Assembly: GCA_009782405.1 (NCBI GenBank)
Contig: WRJC01000025.1
Coordinates: 1 to 41,521, forward strand
Reading direction: 5' to 3'
Source of the DNA: Oscillospiraceae bacterium
Lineage (GTDB): Bacteria > Bacillota_A > Clostridia > Oscillospirales > WRJC01
Length of the DNA stretch: 41,521 nucleotides
Both the position numbers and the translations under genes were made by a program. A model generated the notes under the pieces. The model saw only the letters and a program-made list of their open reading frames with translations, did no database searches and had not been told where the DNA came from. Positions 8,378 to 14,956 of the stretch are shown piece by piece. Position 1 is the first letter of the stretch. Each line of letters begins with the position of its first letter.

Positions 8378-9883
8378 TCAAATATTTATTTCCACCCATA
8401 CAAGATCGCCACGGCCGCCGCACATTTCCACGAGATTGTGTCCGTCGTGAAGAGCTCCGGGCGGTATTTCATATGAATGCTGGGTTTCGGGCGGAACCGG
8501 CTCGATCCGTACCGAAAAATCCGATTTCTCGCATTTTGCCCCGTTTACCCGGAGTTCGAAGGCATCTGCGCCGTCTTCCGCTTTTATGCCGATAACGGCG
8601 AAAGCCTTTTGATCTTTCGGCGGAGCTTCGCCTATATGGATGCGGAAAGACGACCAGCCGGAATTCAATTCCGCCGGGAGCAAATGCCCCCGGGGTTCCC
8701 CGGGCGCCCACATATCCGAATATGTCACGACGTGCCGCCTGTTTTTTCCGCGCATCGCCTCTATATCGCCGATTTCATTCAACATCGCGGCATATCCCGA
8801 ATGATCGGAAAATGCGGTGAATTCGCTGTATAGTTCCGCGATCCCGTCTATGTCTTTTCCCGTGTGCATATAGTTAAACAGATAAATCGCGTCTGCCCCG
8901 CGGTTCAGATACGACCACGCCATTCCGCGCAGCGTTTCCATTCCGTTGAACAGGCGCTCGGTATTTGGATGCGGCTGGATCAATATTTCCAAACCTGCCG
9001 CCAGCTTTGTTTTTGTCCCGCGCAGCAGCTGCTTCCACAGTTCAATTGGCATATCCGTCTCCGCAGTCGCAAAAAACGGCGTCACGATAAGCAAATCGAC
9101 TAAATCCTCGCAGGCCCACGCACAGGCGTCGAAACCAAGCCCGAGCGCGGTTCCCGGGCGGGACGGCACGCGCGCCGCCAAACCTATTTTGTGTCCGCGT
9201 TTTTGCTCGGCTGCGTCCAATATTTTGCGAACATCCCGCGTGAACTGGTTCAAGATCCCCACGCCTTGCTGCTCGAAGCCCGGCTTGAAGTGAAGCCCGA
9301 AGCGCATCCAGTCCAGCTCAAGCCCGTCCATATCGAATGTATCCGCGATCTCGCGGATAAAAGCCAGCGAATATTCCCGGACGTCCTCCCGCCCGAAATC
9401 CAGTTGGTTATCTTCCCCGGATTTGTAATCCGCCCTCCTGCGCTCGGGGTGGTGCCGCCAAAACTCGGAATGAATCGGGTGGTTTTCATTGTGTGCGTAA
9501 TGCACGTCATTCATGCGCATGGAAATCCACGGGGAAATCTTTCTTTCCCGACACATCCCGATCCAATCGCAGTACACATTTTTGCCGCTCCCGTTCAAAA
9601 GATTCGCATTATATGGCCAAAGATAAAAGTTTTTCCTTTCCTCTTCGCCGAGCGAATCGAAATACGGCTGGCCGAGGCCGCCGTTTGGATCGAAGCCCTT
9701 CCAGATGGGATCGAATATTTTGCTGTCGTAAGAAGCGCGCATGCAGTTCACGCAAAGAAACAATTCCGTGACGCAGGTATTTTCATACTGGTCGATAAAA
9801 GCCCGGATATTTTCGGCTTCGGCGGGTTTCCCCGGTTTTTGGCTGTAAAAATGACTGTTGTCTTCGTTTATGATAAGTTTCAT
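8378..9883 (-). CDS. Glycoside hydrolase-like TIM-barrel protein (GHL10-like)
   Basis: Probable intracellular glycosidase of an uncharacterised group. 501 residues, no signal peptide. The first 350 residues read as a TIM barrel: CDWIGMCRERKISPWISMRMND, a family signature FDMDGLELDWMRF (D186, E189 and D191 are candidate acids) and a late strand RGADAIYLFNY. The last 140 residues look like a beta-sandwich (SGWSSFRIHIGEA ... FELRVNGAKC), perhaps carbohydrate-binding. The start follows GGAGGGGGG; a TATAAT on the minus strand at 9907-9912 lies 24 bp upstream, but its -35 is weak. First gene of an operon with the SBP at 6841-8349. I recognise the fold pattern, not a proven activity. Confidence 0.7.
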   Translation of the reverse strand: MKLIINEDNSHFYSQKPGKPAEAENIRAFIDQYENTCVTELFLCVNCMRASYDSKIFDPIWKGFDPNGGLGQPYFDSLGEEERKNFYLWPYNANLLNGSGKNVYCDWIGMCRERKISPWISMRMNDVHYAHNENHPIHSEFWRHHPERRRADYKSGEDNQLDFGREDVREYSLAFIREIADTFDMDGLELDWMRFGLHFKPGFEQQGVGILNQFTRDVRKILDAAEQKRGHKIGLAARVPSRPGTALGLGFDACAWACEDLVDLLIVTPFFATAETDMPIELWKQLLRGTKTKLAAGLEILIQPHPNTERLFNGMETLRGMAWSYLNRGADAIYLFNYMHTGKDIDGIAELYSEFTAFSDHSGYAAMLNEIGDIEAMRGKNRRHVVTYSDMWAPGEPRGHLLPAELNSGWSSFRIHIGEAPPKDQKAFAVIGIKAEDGADAFELRVNGAKCEKSDFSVRIEPVPPETQHSYEIPPGALHDGHNLVEMCGGRGDLVWVEINI

Positions 9884-9963
9884 GAAAATCCCCCCTCCAA
9901 ATTCAAATTATATCCCGCAAATTTGAATTTTATGTAAACAAAATTTAAATTTTGAAAGTTGAC

Positions 9964-10004
9964 AATTTATGCCTTGATAAAACGGACAGCTTGCCATAAA
10001 ATGT
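9964..10004 (+). promoter_or_regulatory. Conserved 41-nt promoter/operator block, copy B
   Basis: Matches the block at 5217-5257 in 36 of 41 bases, including TTGATA (9974-9979), 17 bp, TAAAAT (9997-10002). There is no plus-strand gene after it: transcription would run antisense into the 3' end of the M56 gene. It lies upstream of the minus-strand GH-like gene, as copy A lies upstream of a GH29 gene. Confidence 0.55.
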
Positions 10005-10030
10005 TGACAACAAAACTGGAATCTGTTACT

Positions 10031-11962
10031 TTAGTGGGGGAATGCAACAGGGAAGCCGATGTTGCTGACAATATGAGGTATATTGTAAAGATATTCGTCA
10101 AAAGAAACAGGTAGATTGCCGGGGTCAAAATCATTAATTGCATTATCAGCTTGCATAACGGCAGAAACAGGTGCCGGCGCAGGTGCGAAGTCCGCATTTA
10201 AATCAACAGCGATAATTTCATCGCCAATTTGAATATATGCGACTTCATCCAAATCAAGAGTCGATGGCGTATTAAATATCATAAAACCCTCTAAATTAAT
10301 CCCGCAACCCGATGATTTTTTAATGAGCGTTATTCTTGTTCTATCTTTTAAAATTACATCTGCCGTGAAATCAAGTGCTTCCTGAATTTCAAATGCTGTA
10401 TATCGGCAGACCATGCCGAATTGATTCAATTTAATTGATGTCATTTGCGCCAGTCTGTTATTTCCCATCATACTTTTGCCGTAAAACATGAAAGGGGCGA
10501 AAATAACATTAATATCGCTGTCGCCGGTATTGTAAGAAAATGCCAGCCTCCATTCACTTTCAGCCAACATAACCTGCTCGTATTTTTCATTTATATAACC
10601 GAAAAATTCAAGCACCATTACACGCTCCTGTCCGTCACCGAGTGAAAAGTTTGCTCCCGATTCATATTGTACTGACATCTTTATCTCAATATACCGTATA
10701 TGCTCCGTCCATAATTCTTTATCGACTGGTACGCTGCTTCCTCCGCCATTTATTAGGTTTTTGTCTAAATCGTCGGGATTTGATTTGAAATCTATCTTCG
10801 TCAGGAAAGTATAATCAAAGTTATCATCTAAAATAATATCATCGGTTTCTATTTTCAGTTTTATGAAAACGGTATCATTCCCTCCATGAACCGACTCAAT
10901 GGAAACAGTTACGCCGTCTTGCGTATCGCTGCTGTTAGGTTTTATTATTTCCCCATCACTATCGGTTCGTGCGGGAATTGTTTTTTCAACATTATTTATT
11001 TGATTGCCCGCGAGCGCGACAGTCACAGACAAAACCAATATAACCGATACGACGCTTATCCAAAATGCAGGCTTTTTATACTGTAAGACATTTTTAATCC
11101 TTGATTTTACGTTGCTCTCGCCGAACGCAAGCGGGTTTGGCAAGCCGCTCTGTTTCACTGACAGCGATAACAATAAATTAGAGTAAGTGGTGCGTATATC
11201 CTCGCTTGAACGCTTCATCACGCTCTCATCGCAGGACAATTCCATATCTTTCGTCATTAAAAAATAACTCGCCCACATCAGCGGGTTAAACCAATGCACC
11301 GTAAGACCGATAAACGCAATTAATTTTATGATGTGGTCGCCGCGTTTTATATGCGTATGCTCGTGCCTGATTATATAATCTGCTTCGGTTTCATTGATTC
11401 CTGCGGGCAAATATACACGCGGTTTGATAAATCCGATAACAAACGGCGTTTTTATGCGGTCTGTTTCAAAAATATTATCTCTCACAAGTGTTGCCGCGTA
11501 AATACCGCGTTTGATTTTTATATACGAGATAACGGCATATCCGAACAGAGCGATGATTCCGGCTAACCATACATACGAGCTTATATATATTATATCCTGT
11601 ATCAGCCCGGTGCCAGCTTCTCCCGATTCCCTCAATATTTTATCTTCAGCCGTTTCAAACATAGGCGGCTCGGTTATTGTTGTACTATTTACGGCGTTAT
11701 CAACGAAATTTACGCCGCTGTCTATTCTCGGAATCTTCTGCGTGACTATATCTTGCGGTATCGGTTCAGAATTTACCGGTATTATACTGACAATGCTCTC
11801 GAACGAAAACGGGCATAACATTCTGAACAACACGACCGCCCACAGCGCGTATGAAAAAATCTTGGGAGCTTTTTTGAGCAGTTGCCGCGCAATTATAACA
11901 AACGCCGCAACAAAACTCGCGGTCACGCTCATGTTTAATATAGTGATAAATAAATTGCTCAT
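10031..11962 (-). CDS. M56-family (BlaR1/MecR1-like) sensor metalloprotease
   Basis: Membrane zinc protease expected to sense an outside signal and inactivate its partner repressor. 643 residues. Several N-terminal membrane segments (about 5-27, 38-60, 125-148) flank a cytosolic loop with the HExxH motif H200-E201-H202-T203-H204 and DMELSCDE near 239-246 as source of the third ligand. The last membrane segment is 299-319. The region after it (320-643) should be outside. It does not show the SxxK, SxN and KTG boxes of a penicillin-binding sensor domain, and begins with DGVTVSIESVHGGNDTVFIK, reminiscent of DUF4179/DUF5643-type domains. Overlaps the blaI-like gene by 4 bp (ATGA), so the two are translationally coupled. 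The signal is therefore probably not a beta-lactam. Confidence 0.88.
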   Translation of the reverse strand: MSNLFITILNMSVTASFVAAFVIIARQLLKKAPKIFSYALWAVVLFRMLCPFSFESIVSIIPVNSEPIPQDIVTQKIPRIDSGVNFVDNAVNSTTITEPPMFETAEDKILRESGEAGTGLIQDIIYISSYVWLAGIIALFGYAVISYIKIKRGIYAATLVRDNIFETDRIKTPFVIGFIKPRVYLPAGINETEADYIIRHEHTHIKRGDHIIKLIAFIGLTVHWFNPLMWASYFLMTKDMELSCDESVMKRSSEDIRTTYSNLLLSLSVKQSGLPNPLAFGESNVKSRIKNVLQYKKPAFWISVVSVILVLSVTVALAGNQINNVEKTIPARTDSDGEIIKPNSSDTQDGVTVSIESVHGGNDTVFIKLKIETDDIILDDNFDYTFLTKIDFKSNPDDLDKNLINGGGSSVPVDKELWTEHIRYIEIKMSVQYESGANFSLGDGQERVMVLEFFGYINEKYEQVMLAESEWRLAFSYNTGDSDINVIFAPFMFYGKSMMGNNRLAQMTSIKLNQFGMVCRYTAFEIQEALDFTADVILKDRTRITLIKKSSGCGINLEGFMIFNTPSTLDLDEVAYIQIGDEIIAVDLNADFAPAPAPVSAVMQADNAINDFDPGNLPVSFDEYLYNIPHIVSNIGFPVAFPH

Positions 11963-12318
11963 TTCGCCGCCTCCTCTATCATTTTCTTTATTTCTTCCGC
12001 TTCTTTTTGCGAAATCTTCTTGCCTTTGAGAAACGCCGCCAAAAACACAGGAAGCGAACCGTCAAACGATTTATCAAGCAGAGTTTCGCTCTCATGTTTT
12101 TGAACCTGTTCGCGGTTTATCAGTGCTGTAACTGTTGCGTCTTCGTTTTTTAGTATTCCCCTTTCGCATAGTTTATTTAAGACAGTATAAGTAGTTGATT
12201 TTTTCCAACCTAATTTCTCAAGGCATATTTTTGTCAATTTCGTTGAGTTTATCGGCTCAATGCTCCATATAATATCTAAAAACTTATATTCCGCGTCGAA
12301 TATTTTTAAATCCTGCAT
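11959..12318 (-). CDS. BlaI/MecI/CopY-family transcriptional repressor
   Basis: Winged-helix DNA-binding repressor, 119 residues, the usual family length. The helix-turn-helix covers about residues 8-70 (FDAEYKFLDIIW, then KKSTTYTVLNKLCERGIL, the recognition part) and a charged C-terminal dimerisation helix ends the chain. It is expected to repress its own operon until the M56 protease at 10031-11962 removes it. The operon promoter at 12376-12404 contains two direct repeats that are candidate operators. Beyond the two genes no further target is visible in this window. Confidence 0.92.
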   Translation of the reverse strand: MQDLKIFDAEYKFLDIIWSIEPINSTKLTKICLEKLGWKKSTTYTVLNKLCERGILKNEDATVTALINREQVQKHESETLLDKSFDGSLPVFLAAFLKGKKISQKEAEEIKKMIEEAAK

Positions 12319-12359
12319 AAATATTACCCCTTTGCTATAACTAAATTTTGGACGATTGC

Positions 12360-12394
12360 AATAGACCTCATATGTAGTTTATCATAATAGACCT
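12360..12394 (-). promoter_or_regulatory. Two direct repeats, candidate repressor operators
   Basis: AGGTCTATT occurs twice on the minus strand, at 12386-12394 and 12360-12368, exactly 26 bp apart. One copy is inside the -35/-10 spacer, the other just after the -10 box. The first copy extends to ATAGGTCTAT, whose four outer bases on each side are self-complementary. Position and repetition suit binding by the BlaI-like protein; the sequence differs from the TACA-TGTA boxes of known BlaI sites. Confidence 0.55.
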
Positions 12395-12404
12395 ATTTTG
12401 TCAA
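12376..12404 (-). promoter_or_regulatory. Promoter of the blaI-M56 operon
   Basis: Minus strand: TTGACA (12399-12404), 17 bp, TAAACT (12376-12381). The spacer contains one of two operator-like repeats, consistent with autorepression. Confidence 0.75.
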
Positions 12405-12419
12405 GTGGTTTTAAAAAAA

Positions 12420-12447
12420 TATCAGGTATAAAATTTTATACCGGATA
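12420..12447. promoter_or_regulatory. 28-bp near-perfect AT-rich palindrome
   Basis: The inner 18 bp (12425-12442) are a perfect palindrome with half-site GGTATAAAA; TATC and GATA flanks extend it to 28 bp with one mismatched pair. It lies about 15 bp upstream of the blaI -35 box. No T-tract follows, so it is more likely a dimeric protein site than a terminator. Confidence 0.5.
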
Positions 12448-12534
12448 TTTTTGAAATTTTTCCGCAAGATATTAATTATCTGTAATCTGCAATATCATCG
12501 TAAAATACGCAGATGATTTTTCTAAATATACGGT

Positions 12535-12566
12535 CTTACGGGCAGGAATTAATTCCTGCCCGCAAG
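12535..12566. repeat. 32-nt palindromic element
   Basis: The inner 24 bp (12539-12562) are a perfect palindrome with half-site CGGGCAGGAATT; CTTA and CAAG flanks extend it with one mismatch, which becomes a G-U pair in minus-strand RNA. The GGGCAGG arm resembles the element at 27665-27692. There is no run of T after it. Confidence 0.6.
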
Positions 12567-12642
12567 AGCAAAAATTATCCCCAAAATTATCCCTAAAAAT
12601 TCATAAAACTTGATAAAACTTGATAACGATTCGGAAAACGCA

Positions 12643-12682
12643 GAAAGCCCGCAGCGTTGATAACTGCGGGCTTTCCGGAGTT
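12643..12682. terminator. Terminator after tRNA-Ala
   Basis: Arms GAAAGCCCGCAG (12643-12654) and CTGCGGGCTTTC (12664-12675) form a perfect 12-bp stem with a 9-nt loop. It lies just downstream of the minus-strand tRNA-Ala; the minus-strand tail is TGCGTTTT, and a GTTTTTT run on the plus-strand side could also stop plus-strand transcripts. Confidence 0.8.
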
Positions 12683-12689
12683 TTTTCGG

Positions 12690-12765
12690 TGGTGGAGCAT
12701 AGGGGATTTGAACCCCTGGCCTCTTGAATGCCATTCAAGCGCGCTACCAACTGCGCCAATACCCC
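12690..12765 (-). tRNA. tRNA-Ala, anticodon GGC
   Basis: 76 nt with the CCA end encoded. Acceptor arms GGGGTAT and ATGCTCC include the G3-U70 wobble pair, the identity element of alanine tRNA. The anticodon stem CTTGA/TCAAG encloses loop ATGGCAT with anticodon GGC. The T arm carries GGTTCGAATCC. Confidence 0.97.
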
Positions 12766-12802
12766 GATAATAATCTTTCCAGCAAGATCCTGACCAATTG
12801 TT

Positions 12803-12831
12803 ATTATACGGGAAAACGGATGCATTGTCAA
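12803..12831 (-). promoter_or_regulatory. Promoter of tRNA-Ala
   Basis: Minus strand: TTGACA (12826-12831), 17 bp, TATAAT (12803-12808): a perfect consensus promoter 37 bp upstream of the tRNA 5' end. Confidence 0.88.
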
Positions 12832-12935
12832 GAGGTTTTGTTTCTTTTCACGATAAAATCGCAGAGTTTAACAATCTGTTCACAAATCCGACAATTCGTC
12901 GATATAGGAAAATATCCGGAACACGGCAAAAGCAA

Positions 12936-12963
12936 TTGACAAAAATGGAAAAAGTGGTATAAT
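12936..12963 (+). promoter_or_regulatory. Promoter of the small lipoprotein gene
   Basis: TTGACA (12936-12941), 16 bp ending in TGG, TATAAT (12958-12963): consensus boxes with extended -10. GGGAGG at 12990-12995 serves the ATG at 13001. Confidence 0.85.
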
Positions 12964-13000
12964 GGAAGAATATCGCTAAAAATTTATTTGGGAGGAAAAA

Positions 13001-13426
13001 ATGAAAATCAAAAAAATAATAGCGGCATTATTAATTTTAATACTCGGCGCATCAATTCTTGCGGGATGCGGCGATGAAAAAGGCAAAAGCGGCGACAGCA
13101 ACAGCGACGATAGTGACATTGGCGAAGAAAACGCCGCGCTTGTCGGCAAATGGGTACATTTCTGGGGATATATTTATGAGTTCAACGAAGACGGGACTGG
13201 TATGTGGACCATGGGCGAAACCTATGATTCCCCAAGCTATTTCATTTATGAAGACAAAAGCGATAGCCTTGTTCTCACATTCATGTACGAAGATGTGCTT
13301 GGAGACGGACCCGGCGACGGATATTTCTATGACGAACCAAAAGAATTCAAGTATTCGATTACAGGCCGGAAACTCATCATTCAGGATTCTTTTAGCGACG
13401 ATATGATGGAGTACGAAAAAAAATAG
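13001..13426 (+). CDS. Small lipoprotein of unknown function
   Basis: 141 residues. Signal peptide MKIKKIIAALLILILGAS with lipobox ILAGC, lipidated at C23, then an acidic Ser/Asp/Lys linker. The folded part begins AALVGKWVHFWGYIYEFNEDGTGMW and continues as short beta strands, the pattern of lipocalin-like or DUF5640-type small lipoproteins in Clostridia. Strong promoter, strong ribosome site and its own terminator make it a single-gene unit between two oppositely transcribed tRNA genes. Such proteins are common but uncharacterised; no binding partner is suggested by the neighbours. Confidence 0.82.
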   Translation: MKIKKIIAALLILILGASILAGCGDEKGKSGDSNSDDSDIGEENAALVGKWVHFWGYIYEFNEDGTGMWTMGETYDSPSYFIYEDKSDSLVLTFMYEDVLGDGPGDGYFYDEPKEFKYSITGRKLIIQDSFSDDMMEYEKK

Positions 13427-13434
13427 AAAAAAAC

Positions 13435-13475
13435 AAAAAAGCCCCGATGTATCACAATGCATCGGGGCTTTTTTT
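13435..13475. terminator. Bidirectional terminator, lipoprotein gene / tRNA-Arg
   Basis: GCCCCGATG (13441-13449) pairs with CATCGGGGC (13460-13468). A run of six A precedes and seven T follow, so it can end transcripts from both sides: the lipoprotein gene on plus and tRNA-Arg on minus. Confidence 0.9.
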
Positions 13476-13551
13476 GGCGTGCCGTAAAGGACTTGAACCC
13501 TCAACCTTCTGGTCCGTAGCCAGACGCTCTATCCAATTGAGCTAACGGCAC
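13475..13551 (-). tRNA. tRNA-Arg, anticodon ACG
   Basis: 77 nt with encoded CCA. Acceptor arms GTGCCGT/ACGGCAC pair fully, discriminator base G. Anticodon stem TCTGG/CCAGA, loop CTACGGA, anticodon ACG. T arm contains GGTTCAAGTCC. Confidence 0.97.
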
Positions 13552-13580
13552 ATATTCCGTAAATTTGCCACTGCCATAAC

Positions 13581-13609
13581 ATGATACCATTTTTAAATAG
13601 TTTTGTCAA
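13581..13609 (-). promoter_or_regulatory. Promoter of tRNA-Arg
   Basis: Minus strand: TTGACA (13604-13609), 17 bp ending in TGG, TATCAT (13581-13586), about 30 bp before the tRNA. The rest of 13610-13753 is AT-rich with no clear second promoter; a TATAAT near 13690 lacks a good -35 but may serve the dehydrogenase gene. Confidence 0.82.
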
Positions 13610-13753
13610 GCGAAATTCGAAAAAATTTTTTCAAAAAAATCAAAATAATATTTACAAAATTAACAAATCGATAATAATATTTAATTATAATACTCAAAAG
13701 GGGAAAATTTGATGTTCTAAATTTTAATTTATTTATGGATTGGAGAAAAAATT

Positions 13754-14866
13754 ATGGGCGAAAAAATCAAAATCGGCATAGTCGGCACCGGAGGCATAGC
13801 TCACGCGCACATGGACAAATATGTCACTTTTGACGACGTCGAAATCGTGGGGGCGTGCGACATAGTGCCAAAAAAAGCGAGGGCATTTCTGGACCATTAC
13901 AAACTCCCCAAAGTCCCGGCGTTTGACAGCGTATATGATTTGGTCAAAAACGTGAAGATGGACGGGGCGAGCGTCTGTACTTACAACAAAACCCATGCCG
14001 AATGCGCGATAGCCGTATTGGAAGCTGGCATCCACACGCTTTGCGAAAAACCGATGTCATTCACGATCGAAGAAGCGGCCGACATGGTGAAGGCCTCGAA
14101 AAAAGCAGGCAAATTCCTGACCATCGGATTCCAGCCGAGATGGGATTATATGCGCCAGAAAATCGACAAAATAATCGGAGACGGACTTATCGGAAACGTA
14201 TATTATGTCCAGAGCGGCGGTGGACGGCGCAGGGGAATCCCGGGCGGCACGTTTGTCGATAAAGACAAAGCCGGGTTCGGTTGTTTGGGCGACATAGGCT
14301 GCTATTCCATCGACGAATGCCTGCACGCCATAAAATATCCAAAACCGCTCACCGTTTCGGCGATCGCGACGAAATATTTGGGCAAAAGCCCGAAATTCTG
14401 GTGGTCTACGACCCCTGAAGAAGCGGCTGCATTCGACGTCGACGATTTTTCCGTCGCATTGGTCAGAATGGAAGGCGACGTGACGTTTGTGTTCAAGCAG
14501 TCGTGGGCGATGCACGCGGATTCCCTCGGCGAAACCCTATGGCTTGGCACAGAGGGCGCAATCAAAGTCATAAACACCCCGGATGAATTCAAAAGGCCGT
14601 CGCGTGTCATGTATTTTACAGATGTCGACGGCAAAGAAAAAGATACGTTTGTATTGCCCGAAGATCCCATCGCCACTATTGAAAAAGACACGTACAACAA
14701 AGAAATGTGGTACGGGAAAATGCGCAGCTTCGTGGACGCAGTAAAAACAAATGGCCCCGCGCCCGTCCCAGGCGAAGAAATCCTGTACAACCAAGCGATA
14801 TGCGACGGCATATACCGCTCCTCGAATTTGGGCAAAGAAGTGGAAATCGTCATACCGGAGATATAG
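13754..14866 (+). CDS. Gfo/Idh/MocA-family NAD(P)-dependent oxidoreductase
   Basis: Cytoplasmic sugar or polyol dehydrogenase, 370 residues. Rossmann fold with GIVGTGGIAHAH at 8-19 and the family motif CEKP (E98-K99-P100), where the lysine is catalytic. The C-terminal half gives the open beta-sheet domain that binds substrate; GCLGDIGCYSIDECLHAIKY carries the Asp and His expected in the active site. Transcribed alone and closed by a strong terminator. It follows a weak promoter region and a GGAG ribosome site. The oxidised substrate cannot be named from sequence; inositols, glucosides and N-acetyl sugars are all known in this family. Confidence 0.92.
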   Translation: MGEKIKIGIVGTGGIAHAHMDKYVTFDDVEIVGACDIVPKKARAFLDHYKLPKVPAFDSVYDLVKNVKMDGASVCTYNKTHAECAIAVLEAGIHTLCEKPMSFTIEEAADMVKASKKAGKFLTIGFQPRWDYMRQKIDKIIGDGLIGNVYYVQSGGGRRRGIPGGTFVDKDKAGFGCLGDIGCYSIDECLHAIKYPKPLTVSAIATKYLGKSPKFWWSTTPEEAAAFDVDDFSVALVRMEGDVTFVFKQSWAMHADSLGETLWLGTEGAIKVINTPDEFKRPSRVMYFTDVDGKEKDTFVLPEDPIATIEKDTYNKEMWYGKMRSFVDAVKTNGPAPVPGEEILYNQAICDGIYRSSNLGKEVEIVIPEI

Positions 14867-14869
14867 TAG

Positions 14870-14890
14870 GGCAAGGGCTCTGCTCTTGCC
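14870..14890. repeat. Intergenic palindrome, GGCAAGGGC type
   Basis: GGCAAGGGC (14870-14878) and GCTCTTGCC (14882-14890) form a 9-bp stem with one G-U pair and a 3-nt loop, just after the stop codon at 14866 and preceded by GTAG. It resembles the minus-strand form of the elements at 26700 and 27665 (GTAGGGGC plus stem). Confidence 0.5.
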
Positions 14891-14922
14891 GCCATTGGAA
14901 CAAATTATCAGCAGAAACAACT

Positions 14923-14951
14923 AAAAAACGGCGGGAAACCCGCCGTTTTTT
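14923..14951. terminator. Bidirectional terminator between convergent genes
   Basis: ACGGCGGG (14928-14935) and CCCGCCGT (14939-14946) enclose an AAA loop, with A-run 14923-14928 and T-run 14946-14951. Ends the dehydrogenase gene (plus) and the cysteine synthase operon (minus, stop at 14957). Confidence 0.92.
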
Positions 14952-14956
14952 GTCCC

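Larger units (their letters stand above)
12319..12689. other. Gene-free stretch between blaI-like gene and tRNA-Ala
   Basis: 371 bases with no credible coding frame. It holds, from left to right, the blaI promoter with direct repeats (12360-12404), an AT-rich palindrome (12420-12447), a second GC-ended palindrome (12535-12566) and the tRNA terminator (12643-12682). These are listed separately. Confidence 0.8.

Noticed and set aside
10031..12318. Beta-lactam resistance regulator blaR1-blaI
   Set aside because: No beta-lactamase or mecA gene nearby and the outer domain lacks penicillin-binding motifs; only the regulatory design is shared.
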